A stretch of DNA of 64,000 nt. Origin: Diphasiastrum complanatum (lineage: Eukaryota; Streptophyta; Lycopodiopsida; Lycopodiales; Lycopodiaceae). The stretch is from positions 26,071,039 to 26,135,038 of the forward strand of contig CM055097.1 in NCBI GenBank assembly GCA_029204225.1, in the 5' to 3' direction. Below, piece by piece: positions 21,265-35,108 of the stretch (positions are counted from its first letter, which is position 1; every line of letters starts with the position of its first letter). A model generated the notes under the pieces. The model searched no databases and was not told the origin of the DNA. It saw nothing but the letters and a program-made list of their open reading frames with translations. Made by a program: the position numbers and the translations under genes.

Positions 21265-22790
21265 ATGATTGACTGTTGTCATCATAGATGTTGTCAATTG
21301 GCAAGACGTGATGTGGTTTTAAAGACACGCGTAGAATATTGGGGTCAACCATTTTCAGACAGACTCAGCTTCATATGGGATGCAATGTCATTGTCTCCTA
21401 GAGGTAGTACTTCGCTAATGCATGACAACATTGAAGTTTGTCAAAAAGCATGGTATAGAATCTATGGAATTTCAAGAGCCACATTTCATCGATACAAACG
21501 ATCATGGCTTTCAGGTTGTGTAAAAGGCATACATGGAAATGAAGGCATCTCAAAGGAATCTCAACATGTCACTGCAACAAAGGAAACAATATGGCATTTT
21601 GTCAAAACAACGGCTGATCGAATTCCCAACAAAAGTCAAACAGCTATCAAGGGAAGATGAGAAACACAATACATGCTACCAAGTATTTACAAACAAAAGG
21701 ATGTCCCACAAGAAGTAAATCAAAACTTGAGAATGGCACACATAAAAGGAGTATCTCAAGCGACATTAAATAGGATGTGCAATAAAGAATTCAAAGAGGT
21801 GCAGATAGCAAAAGACAATGGATTTTCCAAATGTGACTTTTGTACAACAATCAAAATGAAGCTGATGTCTACAAAGGTTCAAGTTGAAAGAGTGCAATAC
21901 ATGAAAGAGAGGGATGAGCACAACAAATTACAAAGACAATGTCGTAGTGAGTATTGTCGCAATCATGCACTATCATGTAAAATGCCAGAAGAGTACTTGT
22001 GCATAATTCATGATAAAATGGATTAAAAAAAGACATGTGTACCAAGATTATTTCCTGAGCCAAAGGCAACAGCCCAAGCATTTCCATTGCCTATTTCTTT
22101 AACATGAATGCTAACACATGGACATCATCCAAAAGGATATTGTCATTTTGCGCTTGGACTTTGGAAAGGTGATTCTAACTTCACAATAGGTTCCATGGCA
22201 AAATGCTTGAGGGATCTTGAGCTATTCGATGGGAAATGCATGGGTGATCTCCAAAACCTACACCTAAAAACAAGAGAGAACATATTCACATAATAGAAAA
22301 GAGCCAATCAGCTTTGCTCTTTAGCTCTAGCATTTGTCATAGCCAAGTTTGTCTTTCATGTTTGGAGAAGTGACATGAATTCAGTTTGTTGGTCTACTTT
22401 TTTGAAAAATGTAGAAAAGTGTTTTGGGACACGTATTCATGCATGTGAGGCCAATGATTTCTCAGGTCGATGTTGTAAAAGATAGTCCATTCGCGCATTA
22501 TGGAGTTGAATATCAAAATATGTGGGTGGAATTCGTACAAACATTTCATTCTTTGTTAATGATTTTGGGCATCATCCTAGAGTCCTTGGCTTGCACTTTG
22601 AAGATTTGTCAGCTCCACGATTTTTGACTCAACATGTAGTAGAGCATGCATTGTTTGTTTCTTCCAAGCATTGTTCTAGACTGAATATGGATGCACAAAG
22701 CAATTTGAACTTAATTATCCTGAATGTGGCTGGATATGGGGCTTCAAGGGCTGTTATAAAAAAATTTACATTGTTTTTATAACAATGTTC
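21265..22790 (+). pseudogene. DUF7869-type gene, copy A (N-terminal and central part)
   Basis: Reads through 21265-21657, 21673-22023 and 22108-22290 with only single stops between, then decays. Recognisable blocks: YRIYGISRATFHRYKRSWLS, GIHGNEG, FSKCDFCTTIKMKL with a CxxC pair, a basic helical stretch ending PEEYLCIIHDKMD, HGHHPKGYCHF, and LHLKTRENIF, which I read as the decayed form of the LDNTxRENKN motif. These match in order the uncharacterised plant/protist family with a C-terminal DUF7869 domain, thought to be of mobile-element origin. The part after 22300 (FVIAKFVF) is badly frameshifted and no VGHTHD motif survives. Function unknown; a transposase-like role is inference. Copy B at 44810-46563 is not the missing half, since the two overlap. 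Confidence 0.65.
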
Positions 22791-22849
22791 CTGAGTTCCA
22801 TAATGTAGTGTTTCGGAATGCTGCGTTCCAAAATGTGCTGTTCCAAAGC

Positions 22850-23231
22850 AACTTAGCTTGGGATGCATTCATCAATTGCCTCAAATTTATTTGAATAATC
22901 ATCAAGAGACTCGTCGAAGCGATTCATAAAACCTAAAGGTGACTAGTTTCCTATGCTGAGAATTCCTTGTAGAAAAATTTTAGATTCATGCATTTTTAAT
23001 AAGATCTTCTTAAGGCTCTCCTCCATCATAGTTTCATCCATAAGATGTCTAAGCCTAAACATGCAATTCACAACTACCACTTCATCATTATGTCTTAAAT
23101 GCAAAGATATAGACTGAATGTTTTCCAACTTGATTGCCCAAGGCATGATACTCAGACAGAACTCCCCAAGGATGAGCGAAATCAGCAACCCAACAACCTA
23201 TCTCATCCATTCTTGTTGTAGGCCATATGTT
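22850..23231 (-). pseudogene. GRAS transcription-factor C-terminal fragment
   Basis: Minus-strand translation gives GRAS-family blocks in the right order: PTTRMDEIGCWVADFAHPWG and EYHAL, then after a frame change LENIQ, HNDEVVVVNCMFRLRHLMDE, a helix with KIFLQGIL, then GFMNRFDESLDDYSNKFEAI and DECIPS. GRAS proteins are plant nuclear regulators, and these blocks correspond to the LHRII-PFYRE region and best resemble the PAT1/SCL branch. The N-terminal half and the terminal SAW motif are absent, and at least one frameshift and a stop break it. It lies tail to tail with DUF7869 copy A, possibly carried there by an element. Confidence 0.72.
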
Positions 23232-23815
23232 TGATAATGATATCATATGGATGGTGTATAAATACACCAGTGTGTAAACATTAAACATATAACTGACAAG
23301 ACTATACACTACAAAAAATACATATTATTAATGAATGGAGACTAATTTAATAGGAGTTTATGGAACATCTCTCTCTTTCTCTATGTCTCTCTCCAATACA
23401 TCACATAGTACTAGTTTTTGTCCCAAAACCTGAAAACTCTATCTCTATGTATTTAAGACTAGCAAAGTTTTACCAACCAAAACACAAAACCGAAGAGACA
23501 TATTGAGCAGAACATTTTCTCTCTCGCCAGTTTCAAAAAAATTTTACGTTTTAGTTGCTCCATGACGTGCTCAAAATTTTTTACTTGAGCTAGTAGCTCC
23601 ATGATGTGCTCAAATCTCTCTCAGTTCCGATGAATGATGTATTCTGCTAGTGACCTGTCCAATGATGGTGACAACATGCAAATCACTCCCAAGCAAATGT
23701 GTACAACAATCGAGCAACTGAAAATAAAATCAAAGCATAGAGTAAGAACAAAAGCTTTGACTAGCATAACAAGTGGCTAACAAGAAAGCATGGATCAACC
23801 TTCTCTCTCTCTCTC

Positions 23816-23868
<53 letters not shown>

Positions 23869-24240
23869 ATATTTAGTCTATTCCAAAGTAATTGACAACC
23901 ATATCAATTAAAAATTGATATACATTCTAGTTTAAAAATTCTTATTCAAACATCATGTTTTCCTTAGCTTCCGTCTTAAATTTGTCCACTCCTGCTTTTT
24001 TCTATCTTTCTTCTATCTTGTCACTAGAATCATTTCTTAATATGTATTTGATTTGCTCCTACTCTGCCAATGAGAAGCCATTTGCTAAATCATTTCTGCC
24101 TTCCAGTTTCAAGCCTTACTAATATTCAAGATTGTTTCCAACATTTTTTTGACTGTTTGATGTGTATTTTTCTCTCTCAAAGGAGAATGTGGAATACACC
24201 GGAGGAAAAGGACATGATCCGGCCATATGAAAATAATCAT
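23232..24240. repeat. Non-coding stretch with compound microsatellite
   Basis: No gene supported. The notable part is (CT)n followed by (GT)n at 23801-23868: about nine CT units, then about 24 GT units. The rest is AT-rich single-copy-looking sequence. Confidence 0.8.
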
Positions 24241-24560
24241 CCTCGCTCTCCCTGCTCTTCACATGCTCTCCCTCTCTTCACACGCTCTCCCTGCTCTTCA
24301 CACTCCCTCGCTCTCCCTGCTCTTCACTCACTCTCCCTGCTCTTCACATGCTCTCCTTGCTCTTCACAAATGCTGGTCAGTCATCCTCGCTCTCCCTGCT
24401 CTTCACAGATGCTCTTCACACTCCCTCATTCTCCCTACTCTTCACACGCATCAACAAATTTTCCAGCTACTCCCTCGCTCTCCCTGCTCTTCACACGCAT
24501 CAACAAGTCATCACAAACCCTCGCTCTCCTTGCTATTCACATGCATCAACAAGCCATCAC
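24241..24560. repeat. Minisatellite, core about 22 bp
   Basis: At least ten degenerate copies of a unit close to CTCGCTCTCCCTGCTCTTCA, some carrying an extra CACGCATCAACAA element (near 24440, 24495, 24540). All three plus-strand frames stay open through the array, giving long Leu/Ser/His/Pro-rich frames that are by-products of the repeat. Confidence 0.85.
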
Positions 24561-24569
24561 ACACAAAGA

Positions 24570-24790
24570 TGGCGTTTTTGTTTTTCAAAGCCCGATCTCG
24601 CTTGCCCTATCTTGTTTTTTTTTCCCAAAACCTTATCTCATTTTTTTAAGAGCCCTCTTTTTTTCCGAAGCCCTATCTCGGTTTTTTTTTTCCAAGGCCC
24701 TATTTCATTTTTTTTTTCAAACTATGTTTTGGGGAGCAAAACGTAAAGTCCGATCTGGTTTTTTCTAAATCTCATTTTCCTAAAAGGAGA
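24570..24790. repeat. T-tract repeat (AAGCCCTATCTCG + T-run)
   Basis: Four or five degenerate copies of about 35 bp, each with a CCCTATCTCG-like head and a run of 7-10 T residues. It follows directly on the minisatellite and was probably formed by the same slippage. Confidence 0.65.
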
Positions 24791-25421
24791 ACTTGGAAAG
24801 CCCTATCTAAACTTTCCCAAATCGCTTTTTCTCAAAGCAAAAAGTTGTAAAAACTTTAGAGAGAGAGAGACACACACACATCTGCAGACGAGGTTCACGA
24901 GTCAAGAGCTCACTTAATCAAATTTGGCTCAAGTGCTGGAGTGTTAGCACTTACTCAAACTCTTAAACTCTTATATTTATTGTTAGAATAATATTAATTT
25001 GTGCTGGGTTTGATAAAAATACAAATGTCTTAAAAACACTTGACTAACTAAATGAGACCACAGTAGTTTGGGAAAGACCATGCAAGCTATCATTTTTGGG
25101 TGTTCAATTAAGTGTGATCATGATCCTAGTGAAAATTTTGGCCTTCGTGATTTATGTTGGTCATTGGCTTTAAATTTTTTAAACAAATACTAAGCACAAT
25201 TCCAAATATATAGGCGTATAAAGACTCGAATCATAGTCAAACTAAAGTGGCAACTTTATCCACCAAGGTATCTAACTTGGATAATATTTGGCTATTTTAA
25301 TAGTACATGAAACAAATCCAAACTACTTAAGAAGATTCCTAACTTAGATATATTTGGTCTAAAGAAGTCTTAAATCATGAATATAGTTTATGCCTGATCC
25401 ACTATCTAAGATAGTAGATAT
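24791..25421. other. AT-rich non-coding stretch
   Basis: Short (GA)/(CA) runs near 24860-24880. Otherwise no gene, repeat or regulatory element is supported up to the E4 LTR. Confidence 0.6.
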
Positions 25422-26033
25422 TGATGAGAAATCGAAGTCGCAGTCGTGAAAGAAATGCAAAAGCACAACAACAATACAATTCGGATGGATTTCAGATATG
25501 ATCGCTGGTCACTGCCAACTAAACCATTCCTACAGTCCTCCAGAGTATAGTCAGGCACTACTAATCTACATTTGAGATTAACACAACATTTAACAAAATT
25601 CAAACCAAGGTGCAAAATTAAATGAACAAGTGAATCAGACACACGAATAACAACAGACTAATTCGCATTCAAGATCAGACATAAAAAAGAGTGAAATGTG
25701 CACAACGGCTACAAAATCATCTATGAATTTTTAATTTTTCAAGCACTACACGCAAATCCATGCAGTGTGTTGGCATGAGAGAAATACAGTTTCCCACGAG
25801 TAATGTCTCGCATACTAGCGGACTGTTGGATCTCTGTGGATCCTACTTACAGAAACTTGTCTCGCATGCAGGCAAACTTCCGTTCTGTATTTTTGTCTTC
25901 TTGCTTACTAGCATTAGACTTCTTCATATATATGTGTCTGTCAAGTATCATCCAGGAAGTATATAGTTGTGTCGTGTAACTTCTAGATTAGAGTGACTAA
26001 ACATCTACAGCTAATCATGAGTTACAAGAATAG
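25422..26033 (-). repeat. E4 3' LTR
   Basis: About 612 bp matching 30491-31107. Left boundary TGATGAGAAATCGAAG (inner copy TGATAAGAAATCGAAG). The right boundary is less sure: similarity ends after ACAAGAATAG, and CA at 26034-26035 may be the true terminal dinucleotide. Confidence 0.82.
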
Positions 26034-26472
26034 CAGATTAGCCACGATATAGAGTGTATTTGTTGACATCATGCTATCAGATCAAATATCTGTACTTCTG
26101 GGTACTTGCATGATCTTTTTGATCCTTTTTGGAGCGTGAGGACAGAAAAGGTGTCGCGACTATTTTTGTGTCACGTCGTTTGAATTTCGCATCGTCTGAC
26201 TTTCTCCTATTGTGTTGCGAAAAATTCTCTTTCGCAAATCCTTCACGTTCGTGTCTTCTCGTCAAGATGTTCACGAACATTTCTACTTCATGTCTTTTGA
26301 CTTTCGCATTTGCAAACACTTTCATCAGGCAGAGGGCTGAAAGCTAGCAAAGCTCTTTCATCAGATGTATTGTAGGTGTGTTATCCATCTGCAAGACTAG
26401 AGGCTCGTTCCTTGTTTCGCCCAATTCGTCCAAGAACTGCCTTAGCCAAATTATCTCGTTGGCTATTTTTGC

Positions 26473-29400
26473 TTATGCAACGTACTCTGCTTTGCAAGAT
26501 GACTGAGTCACAATGGTCTGTTTCTTGCTGACCCAGAGAACTACCGCTCCTGACGTGATGGTGCATCCTCCTGAGACGCTTTTACAATTGTCATTAAGGG
26601 ATGCCCAGCTAGCATCAATGTAGGAAAGCATCTTGAAACCTGCATCACGACAATAACACAAGCCATAGTCTCTCGTTAATTGAAGAGATTGCAAAATTCG
26701 TTTTGCAATCTTCCAACATGTCGAGCCTAGATTCGTACAAAATTGGCTCATCCTGAACACTACAGAAGTGATGTCAGGGCGTGTGTTGTCTGCAAGGTAC
26801 ATCAGCAAACCTATCAGTTTCTTGTAAGGTGTGAGCTGCATTTGTTCTCTCTCTTCTTCAGTCTTCAGACAATCATCGTTTGTCAGCACCGTTCCTGTGA
26901 GCATTGGAGTATTCTCTCCTTTGCAATTCAGCATCCCAAAGTCCTCTAGGATTTTCTCGGTGTATCTGGACTGGTGAAGGTGTAGCTTACCTCCCTCATA
27001 GTCCCTTTCAATTTGCAAGCCAAGGTAGCACCTGGCTTCTCCCAGATCCACAATCTCAAAATGTTTTGAGATGTCTATCTTCACTTCAGCAATCAGCTGC
27101 TCACTCTTGCAAAGTATTAGAGTGTCGTCCACATATACAGCCACAATAATGATCTGCCCATCTGTGACTCTGACATACACATTGGAATCAGCCATGAGTG
27201 GCTTGAATCCTTATGATTTCAGGGCTTGATCCTTCTTTTTGTACCATTGTCGAGCTGACTATTTCAGACCGTAGATACTTCTATGCATTCTGTATGCATA
27301 ATTAGGAAGTGAACTCGAGACATATCTTGGGGGTTGATCCATGTAGACCTCTTCGTCTAGCTCGCCATGCAAGAAGGCTATCTTCTCGTCCACAATGTGG
27401 ATTCTGAGGTCATAAGTAGGTGCATATGCAAATAACAATCATAGGGACGAATGTTTGACTACAGGAGAGAAGGTTTGAGAGTAGTCAATACCATATCTCT
27501 GAGAAAATTCCTTCGCTACCAGTCTTGCCTTGTATTGTGAGACATTCCCATCCAGTCCATACTTGAGCTTGAAAATCCATTGGTATTTGATAGTCTTGCG
27601 CTTATGTGGTAATGGATGCAACGTCCATACCTGGTTCTTCCTCATGGATTCCATCTCTTCGTTCATGGCTTGGATCCATTTTTCCTTCTCTAGACATTCA
27701 ATCACTTCCTTGAAAGTCTGTGGTTCACCACTGAATCCATAGAACTCTTTTGATGTAGAAGCATAGTTGCCTGGCATGTATCTTGCTAGTGCTCTTCATG
27801 GTCTTGTCAACCTTCTAGGAGATCCTCCTGGGACAGCAGTGCCTTTGTCTTGTCTGCTCTACTAGGTCCAAAACCATCCTGGTTTACAAGAACTATATCA
27901 ATAGGCTGCCTCTCGAATCTTTCATCTTCAGATTCATCACTCGAATGGGAAGCGACTCAAAAATCTTTGTTTTCGTGCTCGTATTCAGCTCCCTCTGTCG
28001 CTAGTGACAAATCATAGTACTGTCTCTCCAGAACTGCATAGCTGACAGGATCGTCATTAGCCATTGTCCTGTTCTCATCAAATCTGACATCTCTCACTGT
28101 CTTCATAGTGTTCGTGTTCGGCATGTAGACTTTGTAGTATGACAAATTGTTGTCATAACCTACCAGAAATCTCTGTTCAGCTTTCTCATTAAGCTTCTTT
28201 CAAAGCTTATCAAGAATGTGTGCATAAGCTGCACAGCCAAAGATTCTGATGTGAGGCGGGTTGGATTTCTACCCCACCATAACTTGTGTGGTGTCATGTG
28301 AGGGAAACCAGACTTCCCTATCATGTTCTGGATGTGTGCGGCTGTAGCTATTGCTTCAACCCATAGTACCCTTGGAGCCTTCGAGTAGGCCATCATGAAT
28401 CTGGTAGCTTTCATCAGGGTCCTATTCTTCCTCTCTGCAACACCGTTGTGTTGCAGTGTGTAGGCTACAGTCCTTCTATGAATGATGCCACGATCATTGC
28501 AGAAGGCAGTGAAGTGATTTGAGATGTATTCGCCACCTCAATCTGTCCTAATCTGCTTCACTTTATTGCATGCACATCTCTCTGTCCACTTCACATATTT
28601 TGTGAATTTATCCAGTGCTTCAGATTTATTCTTAATAAAGTACACTCTGGTGAATTTACTATAATCATCAATGAAGGTTATATAATGTTTTTAGCCTCCT
28701 ACTGAGATCACATTGAAAGATCCACAAATGTCAGAATGCATTATCTCTAGAATCTTGATCGTTTTGTAGGAGTCTTTGAAAAATGGAGTGCGTGACATAT
28801 TACCCTTCAGACATGCATCATAGGTGGTTGAACTGGTTGCATTCGAGATGCTGACCCCTGTTATCGCTCCATGATGGCTTGCTTGGTAAAGTGCCATTGA
28901 GTTCATGTGGCATAATCTCCTATGCCACAAAGTGTCTGGCGAATCATCATGAGTCTAATGCACTTGATCTGCAGATAGGTGTACTTTCAGATGATATAGA
29001 TTACCTTTCCTTCTACCTTGAGTGATCAGGGTACTGGTACTGGCGTCAACCACGTTGCATGCTTCATCAGAAAATGTCACACGCATCCCTGCATCTGCTA
29101 TTCTTGCCACATAAAGAAAGTCTTGTTGCAGTGTAGGCACAAATAGAATGTCTTTGAGTCGTCTGTCTCTGTCATTGGTGTTGAGCCATAGTGAACCAAT
29201 ACCATTCACTTGATGTTTGGATCCATCTCCAAGAACTATGAATCTTGAAGGATCAACACTTCTAAAATCAAACATTATTTGTCTTGATGTCACAAACTGT
29301 GAGGTGGCTCCTGAATCTAGGCTCATCTCATGTGTGTCAGATGTTGATCCTACACACACATCCTCACAAATGTAGGTGGTCAAACAGTTTATGTTCAATC

Positions 29401-30400
29401 TTTCTTTGTCCATTTTTGAGCTCTCAGGCTCCTCGACATAGGATGAACTATTGTTGCACTCCTGTCTGTTCTGTGTTGATTTGTTCCTCGGGTTCAGATG
29501 ACAATCCATGGCTGCATGATATTTCTTGTGGCAGTGGATACACTCAATTTTTGGATTGAGCCAGCATGTATCAACTGTGTGCCCATCTCTTCTGCATCTC
29601 ACGCAAGTCTTCTTTTCTCCACTTTGTTGTTTTGAGCTCTCTTTGCTCTTCCAGTTGCCTTTGCTGGTCCCCTCTGCTTGCTGATCATGATCTTGTCGTT
29701 GATAGACTCCCTCTTAGGCTTAGATTGTTTCTTGGATTTTTCTTTGTTGTCGTAGAGGGCTTGGTCAGAACCATCCTTGTGATCAAGGTGTTCTCTGGCC
29801 TCGACTTCCTCTTGAATCTCGACAATTGCCTTTTCGAGGGTCATGGTAGGATCTTTCGCGAGCAGGGTTCTGGTTCTCTGGAAAGATCTGGGTAAGGCTC
29901 TCAATAGGTAAGTGAGCTGCTTCTCAACTGACACTACATTCTCTGTTCCACAGTTGGGTACTGATAGAAATAGATTCTTCATCTTCCTTGCAAAAGAAGT
30001 GAGGTCTTTCCCATCCCACTATAGATTTGTCAGTAGATCTTCCAGCATCATTATTTGACTTCTTGATTTTTTTTTGAAATCTCGTGAATAGTGCATCCCA
30101 CATCTCCTTAGCATTGGAGAGTGTAGCCACGTCAAGTGTGAGACTATCTTCGATGGATGAAGATAACAAGGCTATTGCCTTGTCATTTTTCTCCCTCTAC
30201 TCGCGTAGCTCTTTGTCTGATGTCGTAGGCATCTCCTCTGTGCCATCCACCCAGGGGAATAATCCTTCGCCCTTGAGTATCAATGATGCCTTAACTTTTC
30301 AGGCTAGAAAGTTAGATCCTGAAGAATCAAGAACTGTATAGATCTTGCTCTGTATGTTGATGAGTGAAGCCATTGCTTCTGAAGTGTGTTCTCTTGTTGA
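26473..30400 (-). pseudogene. E4 gag-pol remnant
   Basis: Gag begins near 30373 (MASLINIQSKIYTV) and continues through 30169-29924 and 29982-29599. Two tandem CCHC knuckles follow at 29605-29564 and 29542-29501. Protease: SLDSGATSQFVTS near 29310. GAG-pre-integrase: LWHRRLCHMNSMAL near 28930. Integrase core: MHSDICGSF (about 28740), FIDDYSKF, GGEYISNHF, GVAERKNRT (about 28440), [30 protein letters not shown] (about 27590) and YVDD at 27135-27124. RNase H: SYIDASWASLNDNCKSVSGG (about 26610), stopping near 26473. Each piece is open but they are in different frames. Complete in content, non-functional. Confidence 0.86.
29501..29605 (-). other. E4 Gag double CCHC zinc knuckle
   Basis: CVRCRRDGHTVDTC followed 7 residues later by CIHCHKKYHAAMDC. 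Both fit C-X2-C-X4-H-X4-C. Zinc knuckles bind element RNA in the nucleocapsid. E1, E2, E5 and E6 show only one. Confidence 0.8.
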
Positions 30401-30477
30401 TGGTTGTTTGTTTGAATGCTTGGTCTCCTGGATCTGATAGCCTTTTTAAAAATGTCAAATTATGACAAGGTAGGTAG

Positions 30478-30489
30478 GCTCTAATACTA
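30478..30489 (-). other. E4 primer-binding site
   Basis: Minus-strand TAGTATTAGAGC, one base after the LTR end (ATCA). Two transitions from TGGTATCAGAGC. Confidence 0.7.
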
Positions 30490-30490
30490 C

Positions 30491-31107
30491 TGATAAGAAA
30501 TCGAAGTTGCAGTCGCGAAAAAAATGCGAAAGCACAACAACAACAATACAATTCGGATGGATTTCATATATGATCGCTGATCACTGCCAGCTGAACCATT
30601 CCTACAGTCCTCCAGAATGTAGTCAGACACTGCTGATCTACGTTTGAGATTAACACAACATTCAACAAAATTCAAACCAAGGTGTGGAATTAAATGAACA
30701 AGTGAATCAAACACACGAATAACAGTAGACTAATTTGCATTCAAGATCAGACATGAAAAAGAATGACATGTGTGCAACAACTACAAAATCATCTATTAAT
30801 TTTCTGATTCTTCAAGCATTGCATGCAAATTCACGCAGTGTGTTGGCGTGAGAGAAATATAGTTCTCCCACGAGTAATGTCTCACTTACTAGCAGGCTTG
30901 TTGGATCTCTATGGATCCTACTTACAGAAACTATCTCGCACGCAGGCGGACTTCCGTTCTATATTTTTGTCTTCTTGCTTACTAGCATTAGACTTCTTCA
31001 TGTATATGTGTCTGTCAAGTATCATCTAGGAAGTATATAGTCGCGTCGTGTAACTTCTAGATTAGAGTGACTAAACATCTATAGCTAATCACGAGTTACA
31101 AGAATAG
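30491..31107 (-). repeat. E4 5' LTR
   Basis: About 617 bp, partner of 25422-26033, bounded on the inside by the primer-binding site. The shared block TCTGTCAAGTATCATC near the outer end is easily matched between copies. Confidence 0.82.
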
Positions 31108-31376
31108 GGGGAATGATTTTTGGCGAGCATTTCTCGGCGAGCAATTTCATAAAAAAGACGAGCATCTTGAGCACCCACTCACCCATCATCCCAGTCTTTT
31201 GCTCGCCCTTCATCCCAGTCTTTTCACTTTTATCTATTCAAGTATCACTTTCTATCTATCAATCAAGTACCATTTAAAGCTTTGACGACATAATGGAAAA
31301 TAATTTTTGGAATATTACCCAAGCGACCATCTGAGATTGATACTAGCTGGAATGATTCTTATTTAAGAGTTAGAAC

Positions 31377-33600
<2,224 letters not shown>

Positions 33601-33628
33601 AGATGGATTTTAAAATGTTCGTGCTGCA

Positions 33629-35061
33629 ATGAATAAGAAAGGTTTGGCTGTTTCAGCTGAAAGGAATAAGACAACCAAACACGAACTTTTGGAAAATAAT
33701 AAGAAAGCTACTATTTTGAGAGGAAAAAGGAGTGCTACTGCGATTGATGAAGATATGATAGATGTTATACCAGCAATATATATATATATATATATGCAAG
33801 GAAGAGGTGCTTGAAAATATCATAGATGTGTCTGCAACAAGATGTTTGGCACAGTTGGATTCAACTGAACTTGATTTCATAAAGAAGTCCATAGCCACTG
33901 ATGAAATGTGAGCGTTCTTATCCTTTTGGGATAAAAACGATGGCAAACATAGCTGTCGAAAGGTGTGTTTTGCCTCCTCCTCAATACAATTGCAGACCTT
34001 TTATTTCAAAGTACTGTAGTAATATGGTTGCTTCTTTTTTGCAAACACCTGGAATCATATCTACACCAGTTGTTCTAATTCCATTTCGTAAACAAGAAGA
34101 CGGTTCAATTCAATTGGTGGAAGTCCAAATTGTTGAGGATGTACATAAACCAGATATTCGCTTTTATATAGTTGATGGCCAACACACAATCGAGACGGCT
34201 AAAAATATTTTAGCGCTGTGTGGTTAAAAAAATAAAAAATGGACATATTCTAAAAAAATATTACCAAAGTTGAAAGTCACGTATCTTGAGCCATTTGATT
34301 TCACCCGCTGAGTGTGTTGCTATATCAAGGGCGCTTAATGAAATATCAGATCAATGGAAGTTAAAGAGCTCATACATGGAGCAATTGCTACAAGCAAGAC
34401 TACAATGGAATCGTTGGGTTGTCCCAAAATACATGGAAAAGATGGACAAGCTCCTGAAGAGTGGAAGGTATATCTTCTTTTATGATTCAGATAATTACTG
34501 CCAATAATGGTTTTTTTTTTTCAAATGATTATTATAGAATAACTAACGCATCTTAATTTATGTTGTATAGAATTTCAGAAGCATGTTGAGTAATGTTTTG
34601 AGAAAAAATGATCCAAAAGAAGTATACAATTGGGTGTATTTGAAGGATGAAAATTGGAAGAAATGAAAAAAAATTTGTTAGCTTGGAGGCTAGAAAGGTT
34701 ACGAAACAGTTCTAGTAAAATAAGTGATAATCCAACTGAGATGTCAATTATATCAGGTGAGTGTTTTATAATATGTAAAATGTTATTCTGCAATAATTAC
34801 TTGATTTCAAATTATTTTTGTTTGTTTGTTTGTTTGTTTGTTGGGAAAGGTCATTTAATGCGACTTGTTCAAGGATTGAAGGAGAACGACATGTCAGTTC
34901 TCTTTGATGGGCTGATCGATGGATCCATTCACTTTTCTTTATTGGAGGATGCTGATCATTCTAAAAAAAAATTGTCATTGGAAAAATTTTGCACGAGAGT
35001 GAAAGATGAAAGAATTCTTAAAAGTGCTATCAAATGGAATGGGAATGGGAACTTTATGTAA
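33629..35061 (+). pseudogene. Spliced ParB-like (DGQHT motif) gene, decayed
   Basis: Exon 1 material runs to 34467. The part 33907-34224 reads PPPQYNCRPFISKY, SFLQTPGIISTPVVLIPF and FYIVDGQHTIETAKN. This order (a basic NxRP-like segment, a 'xTPGIxxxPVxV' strand, then VDGQHT) resembles the ParB/DGQHR-type nucleotide-binding or nuclease fold. Intron 34468-34570 (GTATAT...TATAG) joins EEWK to NFRSMLSNVLRKNDPKEVYN. Intron 34757-34849 (GTGAGT...GAAAG) joins MSIIS to GHLMRLVQGLKEN. The last exon ends at TAA 35061. Frame changes near 33905, 34230-34310 and 34660, with stops, show decay. A 9-10-unit TA run lies at 33774-33796 and (TTTG)n inside intron 2. Function unknown; the ParB-like assignment is motif-based. 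Confidence 0.5.
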
Positions 35062-35108
35062 ACATTAGCTTGGTTTAGTTAATTGAAGTTTACATAAAGA
35101 TTTGGTTT

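Larger units (their letters stand above)
25422..31107 (-). mobile_element. Copia LTR retrotransposon E4, full length, decayed
   Basis: Minus-strand element with both LTRs (5' 30491-31107, 3' 25422-26033), primer-binding site, gag with two zinc knuckles, protease, integrase, RT and RNase H. A separate Copia family from E1/E5 and E2/E3/E6: its Gag, RT and LTRs share only general motifs. No exact target duplication is evident. The coding region carries many frameshifts and stops, and the LTRs differ at many positions, so the insertion is old. Confidence 0.88.

Noticed and set aside
24241-24560. CRISPR array
   Set aside because: The repeats are direct, degenerate, without unique spacers, and in a plant genome.
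24070-24768. Three long overlapping plus-strand frames (132-232 codons)
   Set aside because: They lie in the minisatellite and T-tract repeat, have low-complexity Leu/Ser/His/Phe composition and no conserved motif.
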